Origin: Vicia villosa
Taxonomy: Eukaryota > Streptophyta > Magnoliopsida > Fabales > Fabaceae
Length of the DNA: 64,000 nt
NCBI RefSeq assembly: GCF_029867415.1
Contig: NW_026705234.1
Location: 124,001-188,000 of the forward strand
Reading direction: 5' to 3'
Below are positions 24,183 through 35,699 of the stretch, piece after piece. The stretch's first letter is position 1; each line of letters starts with the position of its first letter. A program made the position numbers and the translations under genes. The notes under the pieces were generated by a model that saw only the letters and a program-made list of their open reading frames with translations, did not search any database and was not told where the DNA came from.

Positions 24183-25257
24183 ATTTCGGATATACATTTT
24201 TGAAATAACCTTTATTTTAAAAAAATAACATGGGCTATTTCAGATATACATATCCAAAATAACCTTTATTTAAAAAAAAACAAGAACGTTATTTCGGATG
24301 TACATATCTGAAACTCCTATTTTCGTAAAACAAGGTGAATTCAAAGGTGTATATCTGAAACATGCCCTGGTGGAAGGATTCGAATTCTTGGGTCCAAAAT
24401 GCTCTAAATCTTCTATAAATATTAAATAAGGTCTCAAAACCACTTCTTAAACATCACCCACCACAAACAGATATGAGTGAAACATAACCTCACCTTGCTT
24501 TTGTCTACTTTAGTGGTGAAATGTGGCCACGTCAATTTAGGTTCTCCGAGGACAGGCCTCTCGCCGAGCTAACTACCATATTGAATTCTCTCATGCAATA
24601 TCCAGGAAACTGAAAGGTGGTCAAGCTCGAGTATTGTTCACCCTCACTTGACACTTAAGAAAAGATAAAGTTCACCCAGTTTGCACTGAAGACAATGACG
24701 ATTTGAAGGTTATGTGAAGTATTTTTCATTGATACTCTACTAAGGGTCCAATTGATGTCGACTCGAAGCTTTAACGATTGAGAGAAGATGTTATCAAAAT
24801 GTTGCAACGTCTTCAGTTGCCCGTTTATAACAACATGTAATGTTTGATTTCTATTTCACTATCTATGTAATTTCGACTATCTATGTTAAATTTATATTAA
24901 GTTGCTTTGGTTTTAAGGTTTTTGCTTTTGTTTGGGAGTCAGTGTTTAATTCGGATACGTGTGTCCGAAAACTACCATTTGGTTCTTTTGGATATGCATC
25001 TCCGAACCTATGCGATAAAAAATTGAAATGCAGTGAGTTCAAAAATGCATATTCAAATTAAGAGGGTAATTGAAGAATTTCGCCAAGGGCCCATAAGAAC
25101 TCTTAAGGGTGCATTAAGAAATTCTCAACTTTTATTCAATTTAAGAGACAAGTATTTCACAAAATTAATGACAATTTCTTTTCCCACCCTTGTACTTTCT
25201 CACAAACCCTTGACGAAATTCCAAAAATGCCCTTAAAATTGGGAGATGTATTTTCAG
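24183..25257 (+). mobile_element. Mutator-like element C remnant
   Basis: Palindromes with arms ATTTCGGA/TCCGAAAT or close variants lie at 24183-24206, 24237-24260 and 24291-24314 (left side). More decayed forms lie at about 24950-24970, 24988-25007 and 25244-25257 (right side). They bracket a decayed small gene homologous to the small gene of element A. Terminal inverted repeats and a target duplication could not be found, so the limits given are those of the palindromes. Confidence 0.55.
24473..24840 (+). pseudogene. Decayed homologue of the element-A small gene
   Basis: The reading frame starting ATGAGTGAAAC has stops but aligns along its whole length with the 123-residue protein at 34952-35323. 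Shared landmarks are PHLAFVYF at the start, QFRFS, then LAEL (FAEL in A), KVVKLEY.SPSL, IKFT.F, KGPI..D.KL, DVIKML and the end LPVYNNM (LPVFNNL in A). At least three in-frame stops and one frame change break it. A TATAAATA at about 24413 lies upstream, as in element A. The shared gene, order and length show that elements A and C are related. Confidence 0.8.
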
Positions 25258-25259
25258 AT

Positions 25260-26582
25260 GCACCAATTTTTCACAAAATTGAACGCAAACGAATGAATCA
25301 CCATGTTATAATTAATTTTGAAAATGCTTATTTGAAAACTCTCTATTACATTTTTTTTAATTTAGTACTGGGTGTGTCTCATAGGCAAACTCGGTAGCCA
25401 TGCATCAACAATGCAACGAATATTTAAATACCAACAATTTCCTTATTGAGAAAACAACTGAAAAATAGAAAAACGGTTAAAATAAAATTATAAAAAATCT
25501 AAAAAATACATCTAAAAATCAAATTAAGTGTCTACAAAATATTTCAAATTTTTTCAAAAATATAAAAATAAAAAATAAACCAAATACAACGGAAAAACAA
25601 CGAATTTAAGGTGGTTTCCCGCATTTCGATTCAAAGTCGATTTTCCAGAAATTCGAGTTTTCTACGCTAGCTCCCATAAAGATCAGAAATGCAGGAACGC
25701 AAGAGGTAGAACGCGATGATACAATTTCTTCGACTCTAATATTAATTAAAATCAATATAAAGTCTCCGAAAACAACATTAACTTCAATGAAAAACTTGTA
25801 GGAAATATGATAAGGTGTATTTTTGAATATGCATTTCTACATGAAAATTTTAAGAGATGCATCTCTAAATTAATTTTTAACAAAATTGAAAGATACATAA
25901 ACTAATTTAAATTTTCAAAAGAGTGAATTAGAGCATAAGAGTCATAAGGGTGTTGTGGAAAAAGAAATGATTTACTCAATGAATAAGGTATCTTTGTAAG
26001 TCATTGGAGGGAGAGAGAAAACCAGAAAAAAAAAGTGGAGGGAGAGGGTTTTGATTTAACACTTGAACTCAGCCACTCCAACTCCACTACGGTGGCTATG
26101 CAATCGGTTACTCGCCATCACAATTCCGATCTCTGCTTCATTTCATTTTCATAGGTACTCTCTCTCCCTCTCCGTCTCGCCTTTCAATTCCTATTATCTA
26201 GGTCACGCTCACGCTCACGCTCAATCTTTACTCATTTCATTTCCAATTCATACTATGACTTCCGCTGCCGATTCCAATTTCACTATACCCCTTTTTAATC
26301 TTCATTTCATGTTATTATTGATCGTTAAATACGAATGGAAAATTACAATTTTCATTCGTTGTAGATGATTATGAGCTCACAAATTTGTACCTGAATGTGT
26401 TGCGGATATTGTCTTGGCGTTACAAGGAAGCAAATTTAATGAATATTTTGGTGTATATTTGAGTTTTTTTTTAATTGAATGAATATCTTCATATGAACAT
26501 TTCAATATACATAATTTATTTCTCTGTTATTAAACTCGTCTGTTCCGGCCGTTATCTCGGCACAAAACAGTAAAACCAAAAA
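25260..26582. other. Spacer upstream of the KH gene
   Basis: 25260-26000 is AT-rich without recognisable genes. From 26000 the composition changes: pyrimidine-rich CTCTCTCCCTCTCC tracts and a (CACGCT)n run at 26199-26222 look like an expressed 5' leader. I suspect the first non-coding exon of the KH-domain gene lies at about 26030-26340, but the splice donor cannot be fixed from sequence alone. Confidence 0.35.
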
Positions 26583-26593
26583 ACCGCGCAAGA

Positions 26594-27008
26594 CATCTTT
26601 ATGGCAGAATTGTGGGGAGTATTTGAAGCTATTAAACTTGCTATCTCCATAGGAGTTCAGGAGGTTGACATCCAAGTGGATTCTTTATCAGTGGTTCAAG
26701 GCATCAATAAAGGGTACTCTAATGTTCGGGAAAGCTTGGCGATTATTTTCCTTATTCGAAGATTGATGAGTCAATTTGCGAGCGTGATTGTTGGTCATAC
26801 CTTCAAAGAGGCTAACCGTTGTGCGGATGCTTTAGCCAATATTGGTTGTAATTCTAGGCAGGACTTTATCATGTTCGAGTCAGCTCCTGTTTGTTTACAG
26901 CAACTTCTAGATGAAGATGCTAGAGGAGTCCCGATAGCTAGAGTTGTTTGTATCTAGTTTCTTTGTTTGTTTGGGCTTAGGCCCTCTTTGTTACCAAAAA
27001 AAAAAAAA
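26594..27008 (+). mobile_element. 5'-truncated LINE insertion
   Basis: The open frame to 26957 encodes a LINE C-terminal RNase H-like domain: AELWGVFEAIKLAISIG, then VDIQVDSLSVVQGI and a closing GHTFKEANRCADALANIG. The stop is followed by about 40 bp of 3' sequence and a 14-bp A run (26996-27009). ACCGCGCAAGA (26583-26593) upstream and ACGGCGCAAGA (27009-27019) downstream agree at 10 of 11 positions and look like the target duplication. The insertion therefore kept only the last 415 bp of a LINE. It probably lies in the promoter or first intron of the KH gene. Confidence 0.8.
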
Positions 27009-27019
27009 ACGGCGCAAGA

Positions 27020-28196
27020 GCACATATGGGATGGACTGGGTTTCCTTGCAGTCGGCAATTACGCATTCACGCATTTGGAAATCTAATAGCCGTTTGATTA
27101 AGATTGGATGGTAGATATTTCAGTTTGATATTTAAAAGTATAAATCAAAAATTGAAATATGTATTTTATTGGACCATTAGATTTGATTCAACGACTAATA
27201 ATAAATTGAATGCGTGAATGTATGCAATTTGCAACTGCAGTGAATTCATTTTCGGGATGGGTGACTTGGCTGGAACGGCCGTAATAGTGGAATTGAATTT
27301 GGAACAACGCCGCTCTGACGTGTCTGCTCTGGCCGTGTCATCCGTATTTGATATGTTTTAAATATGAATACTTTATAATTTTTAATTAATTTATATTTGT
27401 TTTTAACAATTATGTGTTTATTAGTAGTATTAATTTTATTAGTGTCTGCGTCACTAAAGTATCGGTCGTTCCGCTCCCCACTCTCGTTACGCTTCATTTT
27501 TGAAGATACCCGCGTCGCACCGCTATCCGAGATTGATAACATTTTGAGAAATACTTTAAAGCTTCCTTAATTTAGAAAAGAAAAATAAGGCTCCCCTCAC
27601 CTTTTCAAAATCCTCTATCCAAACGTACCCTTAGAAATGATGCTCAGTGCTTCCCAAGATTTGAAACATTTTCTTATGATGAGGGAATGTTAAAACTTTC
27701 TTTTTCTTAGGCTCTAGTTGCGAGTTAGCTGAGGAGGGGAATAGAGGGCTTCAAAAAAAGGAATTTGAAGAAAATATAGTGAAATATTTAACATTTTTTG
27801 AAAGAATTATTTTGTATAGAAAAGATAAATGAACCTCCCAAACTCCCCTCTACCTAAATCCCTCAATTATTTTCACCCAATCCTTCCCATTTTTCCAAGC
27901 TCTTCCCTCCCTTCCTCTCCAAACTCCCAAACAAAGCCCTATCAAACTACTTTACTTGTCTATGTTCATAAAAAGTACTGTTACTGCCGGTAATGACATA
28001 ATTCAAGATACAAATGTTTCATTATGATCTTCTACATAGGGAGTACATGTTCTTTAGTATTGCACTTTTTTAGTTATAAAATCAAAGTATTTTAGTATAT
28101 CTATTTGTGACTAACACAATAGTTTGTTATTTGGAGATTGACTCTATTGTTTGCACCAGTCTTTTATCACATGTGCGAAAGTTGCTGGATAGGAGA
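27020..28196. other. Spacer or leader intron of the KH gene
   Basis: No coding exon is seen until 28197. The 27240-27545 part has higher GC and may be an old non-autonomous element, but I could not define its ends. A candidate acceptor TTTGCACCAG at 28150-28159 precedes the start codon, so the leader of the KH gene is probably spliced. Confidence 0.4.
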
Positions 28197-31100
28197 ATGA
28201 CTGCAAAGTTTGATTCAATGTTTGCTTCTGAACCTCACAAGATGTCCGGAGCTACATCTACAACCCCTTCTAGTGGTGGCCAAAAGCTCTCTATGTTTGC
28301 TGCCAAATCTGGATTTGTCATCCCAAAAAACAAGTTATTAGGATCGTTAGTTCCCATTTTACGAGGGGCTAAAAAAGACGGGGTCACTGGAGTCATCAAT
28401 GAAGAAAGTTCAAAACAAATTGAGAGGAAATCGAGATGGGGGCCTGATCCAACACAGGATGCATCTGTCAGGAGGGCGAAGGTTTTGGCGTTGCAGGTGA
28501 TTCCTGCAATCCTTTACAATAATTCTCCATTATCCTTTTATTTTCTTATTCCTTTATCATTTCCTTGAAAATATTTTTTACTTGTATCAAAATGTAAAAT
28601 TAGTAAAGTAGTGTTTTTGCAAGACTTTGGGTTATAATATGTCATTCTTAGCTAAAAGCTGTAAACATTGTTATAAATTGGGTGCTATTGCATATGCATC
28701 TGTATTCTAATTCGCACGAACTTTGTAGATTCGAGTGGATCAAATTTCGAAGCAGTTGGAATCGGAAAATCTAGAGATTGGAGCCACTCAGAACCCACCA
28801 TTGGTGGATGAGAACCCAGATGAAAGCAAGTCTGGCTCTCAAATTAATAGCAAGGTTAACAACAATCGACACTTTTTCTTTTAACTGTAACTGTTATTTG
28901 TCATTTTTTAGATGTAGTACTAGTAGTGACTATTATTTGTTGTTTTTTTAGATGTAGTACTAGTAGTAACTATTTATGAATAAACTACTGATGTTTTTTT
29001 TTTTTATGGCTATAAGGTGTCAGAAATGCTTGAACTCGAAAAGCGGGAAACAATAGGTACGTTTTCCTTAAAGTATATGTTTCCTTTTTATTGCTCCCCT
29101 TTAATTCTTATAGACTGCCTATTCCATAATAATCCTGACATTAATCATATCCAGGTGAAATACTAAAATTAGATCCCAGTTACAAGCCTCCACCTGGTTT
29201 TAAACCACTGTTGAAAGAACACAGCGTTCCTTTGCCTGTAAGTATTGGTTCTAAAATTCTGCCAGGCCCAATTCTGTGCTATTTAGACTTGTTGTTAACT
29301 TGTTACTTTCTTTAGTTTCGAAAAGTAAAGGATATATTTCTCTAATTTAGAGTCCATCTTCAGTTTTTGTTCATCTAGTATGTTTTGTACATCTAGCATG
29401 TTTTGTACAATTTCTTCCCAGTTATTAGCAATTAATAATATGTTTAGCATTTTTATGCCCTGTTTAATCCTTCTGTCGTTATTTAGAGTATGGCTGAGGT
29501 TTTGTGAGATGATGAGGCAGTTTTTAGGAGATTAGCATCAATACAATTTTAGGCAGTGAGGCCTTCTATTATTTCTTCATGGGTTCAAATCAAACATGGT
29601 ATTTGACCTTAACATATTAATGAGTGTTAATTAACTTCCCAAAAACATGTAGTTCATTTCCATAACTTCTTTTCTAGGAGTGTTTTTCTCACCCATTTTC
29701 CTTGGCTGCTTTCGTGAAGGAACATGTTGTTGGAGGTCCTCGTATTCTTGAAAGAAACATGAACATTAAGCTGTAGTATAAGATGTATCAATCAATTGAG
29801 CTTCACAATCGAGTCACACTAAAACCCGGCCTAGATTACAGTTACAATATTCAAGTAGTTTACTGATTGCTTTGCAGAATAAGAACGCAAAATGACTTGA
29901 CCTCTTTTGCTTTTAATATTTTAATGCTAGACTTTGGCTTCCCTCTGTTATACAGTTTTTAAGAATGATCTGTTATAGTTTTTGAAAAATCAAATATCTC
30001 TATCTAAACCTGAAGTTCTACAATGAAAACTCTTATATGCAGTACCATATTTACAGGTCCAAGAATATCCTGGGTACAAATTCATTGGTCTAATATATGG
30101 GCCTGGAGGTGATAATCAAAAGCGACTAGAGAAGGTAAAACCATTTTGTTGGTATCTAATCTTCATTGGATGATCTACAGTCAGCAATCTCTATCTTTTG
30201 ACTGAGAGATCACTGTATGAAATTCTAATTTTTTAATCAATTGATATTTAATATACATGTTTAATCGTTTATCAGGAAACTGGTACTAAGATAAAAATTC
30301 GTGGAACCAAAGCAGACACAGGCGAGAAAGTAAGTTACTTAATAATATTATGCGGCTTTCATTCTGCATCACCCACTTTGCAATGCTTTGACTTGATTTT
30401 GTCAAGAAATAACTGTAATTGTTTATGTTTGCTTTGTATGTTCTATTTTCAGGGTGAAATTAAACCAGGTACTGATGTCCAGTGCAGTTATGAAGAGATG
30501 CATGTTAACATATCAGCTGATAGTTTTGATAAAGTGGATGCAGCAATTTCCATCATTGAACTACTAATTTCCTCTGTAACTGTGAGTTGTCATTTCATGC
30601 AATGTAACAACATTTTATGATTTATGGTTGGCTCAGTTACGAAGTAACACTTTATTTATTTTAAAAACTTTAGATGATAATATTTTTCTCTATTATTTTG
30701 ATCATTATTGTCTTCTATGCTGTCTTCTATTCAGGGGAGTTCAGCTGCTGGTTCCACACCTTCTGTATCTGTCTCCGGGGACAGCACTAATGGTCTGAAT
30801 CAAAACCAAGATGGCCCCCCATCTCATGCGTATTCTTTATCTCTGGAAAACCAGGCCGTGTTTCAACCAGCAGCCACTACACAAATGCAAGGAAATCACT
30901 TTCAATACTCTGGTTCATGGTTTTCAGCTGCTCCATCTCACACCCCTTTATTTGCTTCTTCTGGCAGTGTAGTCCCTCCAAATCCACCACACCTTGCTAG
31001 AGCTCCCCATTTTTCATCACAGACAATGAGCCCTTCAAATATGATTTCAGCTTTTGGTGCTCAACCTACACCTAATACTGGATTCCACCCGATTATTCCA

Positions 31101-32315
31101 AATCAGCAGTTTTCTATGCAAGCACCACCACCGACACAATTCTTACAACATTCACAATGGACTCAAACAGCTCCTTTTGGTCACGTTGGGCCACCCAGAA
31201 ATCCTTCTGTAATACCTGCACAGAATTTGTCAGCACCAACAAGTGCTTCACTTTCATTTCCAGTTTCCTTAAGGCAACCGACACCAACAGGACACCTCCA
31301 GACATCAGTGTCTTCAATGCCTCAACCTATGTCTGGTATATCACCGTCACCAATAGCTAATCAGCCATCAACCCCTCAAGGTGTATCTTCTGGACTGAGT
31401 GGAGGACCCGTCAATATGGGGCCAATGGCTCCACCGACAGTTCCCCCTGCAAGACCTGTCTCGCTAGGTCCACAACCAGATGTTGAATATAAGCCACCCC
31501 AGCCAAATGTGTCGATGATGCCACGACCTGGAAGTATTCATCCACATCATGCTGGAATGTCACCAAGACCACCATCATCTTTGGGACCAATACCAGGAAC
31601 TGTTCATTCAACTGGAAACCATTTATCAAGACCTGTTTCATTTCCATCGCCAGGAATATCCCCTTCATTTCCATTTGCTCAACAATCAGGAATGCCTAAT
31701 TCTGCCTCTCACTACACCCACATAAACCCACTGGCCTCCATGCCTTCAAATTCTGGAAATTTTACTTTTCAAGAACAGCGACCCAATGCAGACTACTATC
31801 AAGTGGTTCCCAGACCAAACAGTCAAGCTACTACTCAGGGCAGTACACAAGAGCCATCTTCCGGTCCCCGGCCTCCACCATTTGGGTTTGCTGTGGCTGA
31901 TCAGCCTTTTCAAAACTTTCCAAGGGCACAAGTCTCCAACCGGGTGGATCAAACTCAAGGTTATGCCTCTGCTGCTCCTTTTGGTGGAAGACCGGGCTCT
32001 GTCTCAATTCCACCCCAACACCCTGCATTTCCCTATGCTGGCCAACCTTCACCAAGATCTCAACCCCCACAAATGGGTATGAGGAACTTCATTCCCACCC
32101 CCCAAATGCCAAACTTGCCCAGTCCTGGGGTCCAAAGAGGTATGCACAATCAACAAAGCTATCCTGCTCAGGGAACATGGCCTATGAATCAGAAGTTTGG
32201 CAACAATCCCTCTTTGGCATCCAGTAAGCCAGCGTATCATGCAGACCAAATTTATGATCCCTTTTCACCCACATCTGTTGCATCTCCACACCAGAAAGGT
32301 AATCTTGGAAAATGA
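28197..32315 (+). CDS. SF1/BBP-type KH-domain RNA-binding protein (8 coding exons)
   Basis: Coding exons: 28197-28496, 28729-28854, 29017-29056, 29155-29237, 30057-30134, 30276-30329, 30453-30581 and 30735-32315; phases join to 796 residues. The N-terminal region carries SRWGPDPTQDASVRRAKVLA and a helical segment (SEMLELEKRE). The stretch EILKLDPSYKPPPGFKP is the pre-KH motif seen in splicing factor 1/branchpoint-binding proteins. An SF1-type KH domain follows at about residues 183-265 (EYPGYKFIGLIYGPGGDNQKR, with GPGG in the place of the usual GxxG loop). The last exon encodes about 526 residues rich in P, S, Q and G with low complexity, probably disordered. No CCHC knuckle or RRM is seen, unlike canonical plant SF1, so this is a divergent relative. 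A role in pre-mRNA binding is inferred from the KH domain. Confidence 0.88.
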
Positions 32316-33124
32316 GGGAATTGGATATGGCTACATATAAGAAATACTGACAGAAAATCTCAGTTATAGCTGCAGTTTTTGGAAGACGGAGGCAATACAA
32401 ATTTCATAGATTAGTATGGGTACAATTGTAATATGCAAAATCATGTTGTTTCTAACGAGAAGGTTCTTTTAGCTCCCTTTGATGACTTCTTGTATTCATT
32501 TTTAAGTCGACCTTTCTTTTATGAATGCCCATTATTGATGCTTGATTAGGAATTGAGTTTTATGAAACTTTGCCAGAATATAGTCATTTTTCTGTCTTGT
32601 TATTATTTTTTTTACATCAGTTATGTTGAATTTAAGCTCTATTTGATCAGCACTTGTGCTTATGTACCGGTTATGCTATACACATTTGGCTAGCCTTAGT
32701 TAACTTGTCATTTTATGAACAAAGCAACAATCATAAACAACTATGTCAAAACAAAATCATCATAACTATGATAGCATCTTATTTGGTCCATTCCCGTAAA
32801 AATAAATATCTTATTTGGTCCGTTGTTTAACATGCCTAAGACTAATTTATGCAGGGGTTATGATTTAGTCCTCAAATTATCTTGATATCAATTTATTGGC
32901 AACAGAAATATATACATATTAATATAGTACATCAGTAGTTTCTCTGGTCTTTTTAATGGCATTGCTATTGCTATTAATAACTTTATTTCTGTGAAAAAAC
33001 TTCCAACCTCCATTACAAATTTCAATAGATAAAGTTGTAATACATATTTTGTCTAGTGCAATAAAAATTCAAGCTGTCAAACATAGTTACATGACATTTT
33101 CGCAAGCTATTTATCAAATATCCG
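32316..33124. other. KH gene 3' region and spacer
   Basis: The first 250-300 bp are the likely 3' untranslated region of the KH gene. The rest is AT-rich spacer. No further gene or repeat was recognised before the inverted repeat. Confidence 0.4.
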
Positions 33125-33365
33125 TATAACAAAATTCACCGTTGGATTGAAAACTATTATGATATAGACATGTCTATAACATTTAACATCAATCGAAAAT
33201 CATTTGATATGTTAAAGAGAATGATCAAAATTAACGGTTTTGTTGAAATTTGTAAGACGTTAGTTTTTATGCATCTCGTTGACATATCGAATAATTTTCG
33301 ATTGATATTAAATTTTATAAACATGATAATAACTTTCAATCCAACGGTGAATTTTGTTATGTCAA
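33125..33365. repeat. Long inverted repeat, about 240 bp
   Basis: ATAACAAAATTCACCGTTGG at 33126 has its reverse complement at 33340-33360. Pairing continues inward through CAATCGAAAAT.ATT.GATATG, giving arms of roughly 100 bp with scattered mismatches and a short loop near 33235-33260. The transcript would fold into one long hairpin. It is probably a MITE; a small-RNA precursor is an alternative. It abuts the truncated gypsy gag sequence. Confidence 0.8.
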
Positions 33366-33389
33366 TATGTAGTAAAAGAGTTATCGAAG

Positions 33390-34061
33390 GTGTCATGTTA
33401 CTAAGTTTGACACCTTCGGCTTGGGTGGAGGTGTGCGTTGGCTTTCTGATCGTGGATTTTCTTTAGTCTTTTTGGTCACCGAGGAGTGCTGGCTCCTTTG
33501 GGAAGGGGTGCGATCGATTTTCTTGGGAACCAAAGATTCTTGTTTCCCTTGTGTTGGGCGACGTTCCTTGGGCCGTGGAGAAGGACTTCTGGATTCTCGT
33601 CGCTGGTGCCTCTGCGTGGGAGATCTTGACCGCTGTCCTTTTTCCAACGCCCCGATCCTTTCGTTTTGCTAGAGGATTAGGGTGTTCGTTTTGTTGAGTG
33701 CCTCGACCAAGGCTGCCATGATGGGGTCAATGTTGGCTGACACTACAATCTGCTAGGAGGTTTCTGGCGCTTTCTACGAAATTTTCTTGATCTTGCCAGT
33801 TTCAGTGCACTGGGTGCCAAGATCGTTTGCATCGTCCGAGGAGGGAGATGTGGTAGCTCCGTCCCTTTTTTGAGGTAACGTCCTCCAGGAAGAGTTTCAT
33901 GTTGCCCAAACTGGTCTTGTGCTCAGGCGAGATGATGGTTTAGTGAACATTTTTGTCATCATCGTGACTGGCCATGACTGGAATCTTGATAGTTGCTTTG
34001 ATATTTAGTTTCCGGGGAAAGAAAGATGGGGAGAACAGAGTTTCCCACAGACGGCGCCATT
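33390..34061 (-). pseudogene. Ty3-gypsy 5' fragment: primer site and gag
   Basis: On the minus strand, TGGCGCCGTCTGTGGGAAAC (34041-34060) is the sequence commonly found just after the 5' LTR of plant gypsy elements. A gag-like frame follows, with MASHDDDKNVH from about 33976, DPIMAALVEALNKTNTLI in the middle, and an R/S/P-rich linker to 33393. Stops and frame changes break it, and no protease, reverse transcriptase or integrase remains; the element ends at the inverted repeat near 33365. Confidence 0.65.
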
Positions 34062-34556
34062 AATCTTACCGGTTGACCAGAACCTAAAGTGAGCTAGAGA
34101 CTTCGACTACAATGTTGGGATCAAGGAGGAAGGGGGTGTACCTCCAAGGCACTCTAATGATAAAGTCAATAAGAGTGCAGAGATATGTGAGAGTATTGGA
34201 TAAGATTTGAATACCTGACCCACTCAAATGAGAAGGTATTTAATGTCCCCAACACATGGCTATTGGTCCCTATTTTGGATTGGACATCCAGGATCCAGGT
34301 CAAAAATAGGTGAATGCTAGAAATTTTTGCGTGAAATCTAGAATGAAGCTAGCCGTTGATTCGGGTAGAAAGACAGTTCAAAGGCATAGGTGGTCTGGTT
34401 AGCTTCGGGGTCAACCGACCAAGCGTGTCCTGTTGAGGGGCAGAAGGGAAAAGTGCCTTTCGCTGTCCCCGCTGATTGGGCCAATTTATTTGGGCCGTCT
34501 TGGACTCAGAGGTGGATTGAGCCATTCTCTTGACTATTGGGTCAGTCTAGAACACA
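34062..34556 (-). mobile_element. Ty3-gypsy LTR (5' LTR, minus strand)
   Basis: About 495 bp from TGTGTTCTAGACTGACCCAA (minus strand, beginning at 34556) to the primer-site junction. The position relative to the primer site and gag marks it as the 5' LTR. The internal sequence is more GC-rich than its surroundings. Element A is inserted only about 25 bp outside it. Confidence 0.55.
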
Positions 34557-34648
34557 AATTATTTAAAAGTCTTAGTATAAAGAGAATTTCTTCACCCACC
34601 TCCTAACCTTCTTGCCCACCCCTGGTGAATTTACCACACTACCCCTTG

Positions 34649-34858
34649 TTTCGGAAGTTCATTTCCGAAAAGGTACTTTTTTTTGGAAAAAAGGTGTTTT
34701 CGGAAATGAACTTCCGAAAACGTGTTTTTTTTAATATAAAATATTGATTTCGGAGATGCATCTCCGAAATAAAGTTACATTTTCAGAAAATGTGGTGTTT
34801 CGGAAGTTCATCTCCAAACTCACCCCCCATGATGGAATTCGGAAATGAACCTCCGAAT
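34649..34858. repeat. Left-end palindrome cluster of element A
   Basis: Five 22-bp palindromes: 34649-34670, 34698-34719, 34748-34769, 34798-34819 and about 34837-34858. The first two have arms TTTCGGAA/TTCCGAAA with opposite-handed centres (GTTCAT versus ATGAAC). The third, with centre GATGCATC, is a perfect palindrome. Spacing is 40-50 bp. They lie between the left terminal repeat and the stop of the small gene. Confidence 0.92.
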
Positions 34859-34951
34859 TTATGTCTGGACAGAAGAAAAATGAAAAACAACAACGATTCG
34901 CTTTATTTAATCGGGTGAAGATTACAACGATAATATTACTGAAAATTAAAG

Positions 34952-35323
34952 TTACAGATTGTTGAACACGGGTAGGTGGGGATGAGTCAACATTTTGATA
35001 ACGTCGTCCGCCGATCTTTGAAGTTTGGCGTCCAACTCGATCGGGCCTTTCGAAGAAAATCGGTCGAACGTTCTCCACATAACCGCTAAATCTTCGTCGT
35101 TCTTGATCTCAAAATGTGTGAACTTAATGCCTCCCTCGTCGTTAAGCGATGGCGAGCGGTACTCGAGCTTGACAACCTTTCGATTCTCGGGATAGCGCAA
35201 AAGCGTGTTGAGCGACGGTATCAATTCCGCAAACGGCGTGTCGCGCGAGAAGCGAAATTGGAACGGCATCGGGTAGCCGGTTTCAAAGTAGACGAATGCT
35301 AGGTGGGGGTAGGTTTGTGTCAT
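34952..35323 (-). CDS. Small accessory protein of element A (123 aa)
   Basis: I do not recognise a named family. The start chosen is the ATG of MTQTYPHLAFVYF; an in-frame ATG 26 codons upstream would add a Ser/His-rich stretch and lies close to the TATA box, so it is less likely. The protein has alternating short strand-like and helical segments: FQFRFSRDTPFAELIPSLNT, then KVVKLEYRSPSL, IKFTHFEIKNDEDLAVMWRT and DVIKMLTHPHLPVFNN. The last pattern (I-K-F/Y...E-I-K-x-D-E-D) recalls the PB1-like beta-grasp module at the N-terminus of MuDR-type transposases, so it may be that module on a separate gene; this is an inference. A homologue with the same ends is decayed in element C, which argues that the gene is a regular part of this element group. 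Confidence 0.75.
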   Translation of the reverse strand: MTQTYPHLAFVYFETGYPMPFQFRFSRDTPFAELIPSLNTLLRYPENRKVVKLEYRSPSLNDEGGIKFTHFEIKNDEDLAVMWRTFDRFSSKGPIELDAKLQRSADDVIKMLTHPHLPVFNNL

Positions 35324-35363
35324 TTGTGTTTTGTGGTGTGAAGAGGATGAAGAAGAGTGTGTA

Positions 35364-35371
35364 GTATTTAT
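35364..35371 (-). promoter_or_regulatory. TATA box of the small gene
   Basis: TATAAATA on the minus strand, 41-48 bp upstream of the chosen ATG. The homologous gene in element C also has a TATAAATA upstream of its start, which supports both the promoter and the start choice. Confidence 0.6.
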
Positions 35372-35424
35372 AGACTTATTGGAGCATTGATGGCCCAACA
35401 AACCTTATCCTGCCTCAGGGGACA

Positions 35425-35488
35425 TTTCGGAAATGAACTTCCGAAAATAGGCTCCAGACATGTATATTTCGGAAGTTCATTTCCGAAT
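35425..35488. repeat. Palindrome pair upstream of the small gene
   Basis: Two 22-bp palindromes at 35425-35446 (centre ATGAAC) and 35467-35488 (centre GTTCAT) lie 100-165 bp upstream of the small-gene ATG, and just downstream of the OTU frame's stop. Their asymmetric centres face in opposite directions, 42 bp apart. Confidence 0.92.
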
Positions 35489-35699
35489 TATGCAGAAACA
35501 GAGGTGAATTTTGCATTTTGTGCATTGCATTATGTTTTGTGTAAACAATACCAAAAGCATACAAAATAGGCATAAAATAGGCAATGACAACATAAAACAT
35601 ACTTATATTATATATGTATTGAATCGGTCCGATTTTACATGATAAACAACAATACATACAAAAAATGATCGTTACAAACAAAAAACGATCCGGAACGAA

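Noticed and set aside
27246..27542. 98-codon minus-strand frame
   Set aside because: Low-complexity K/N-rich end and no domain; the GC-richer part looks like an old non-coding element.
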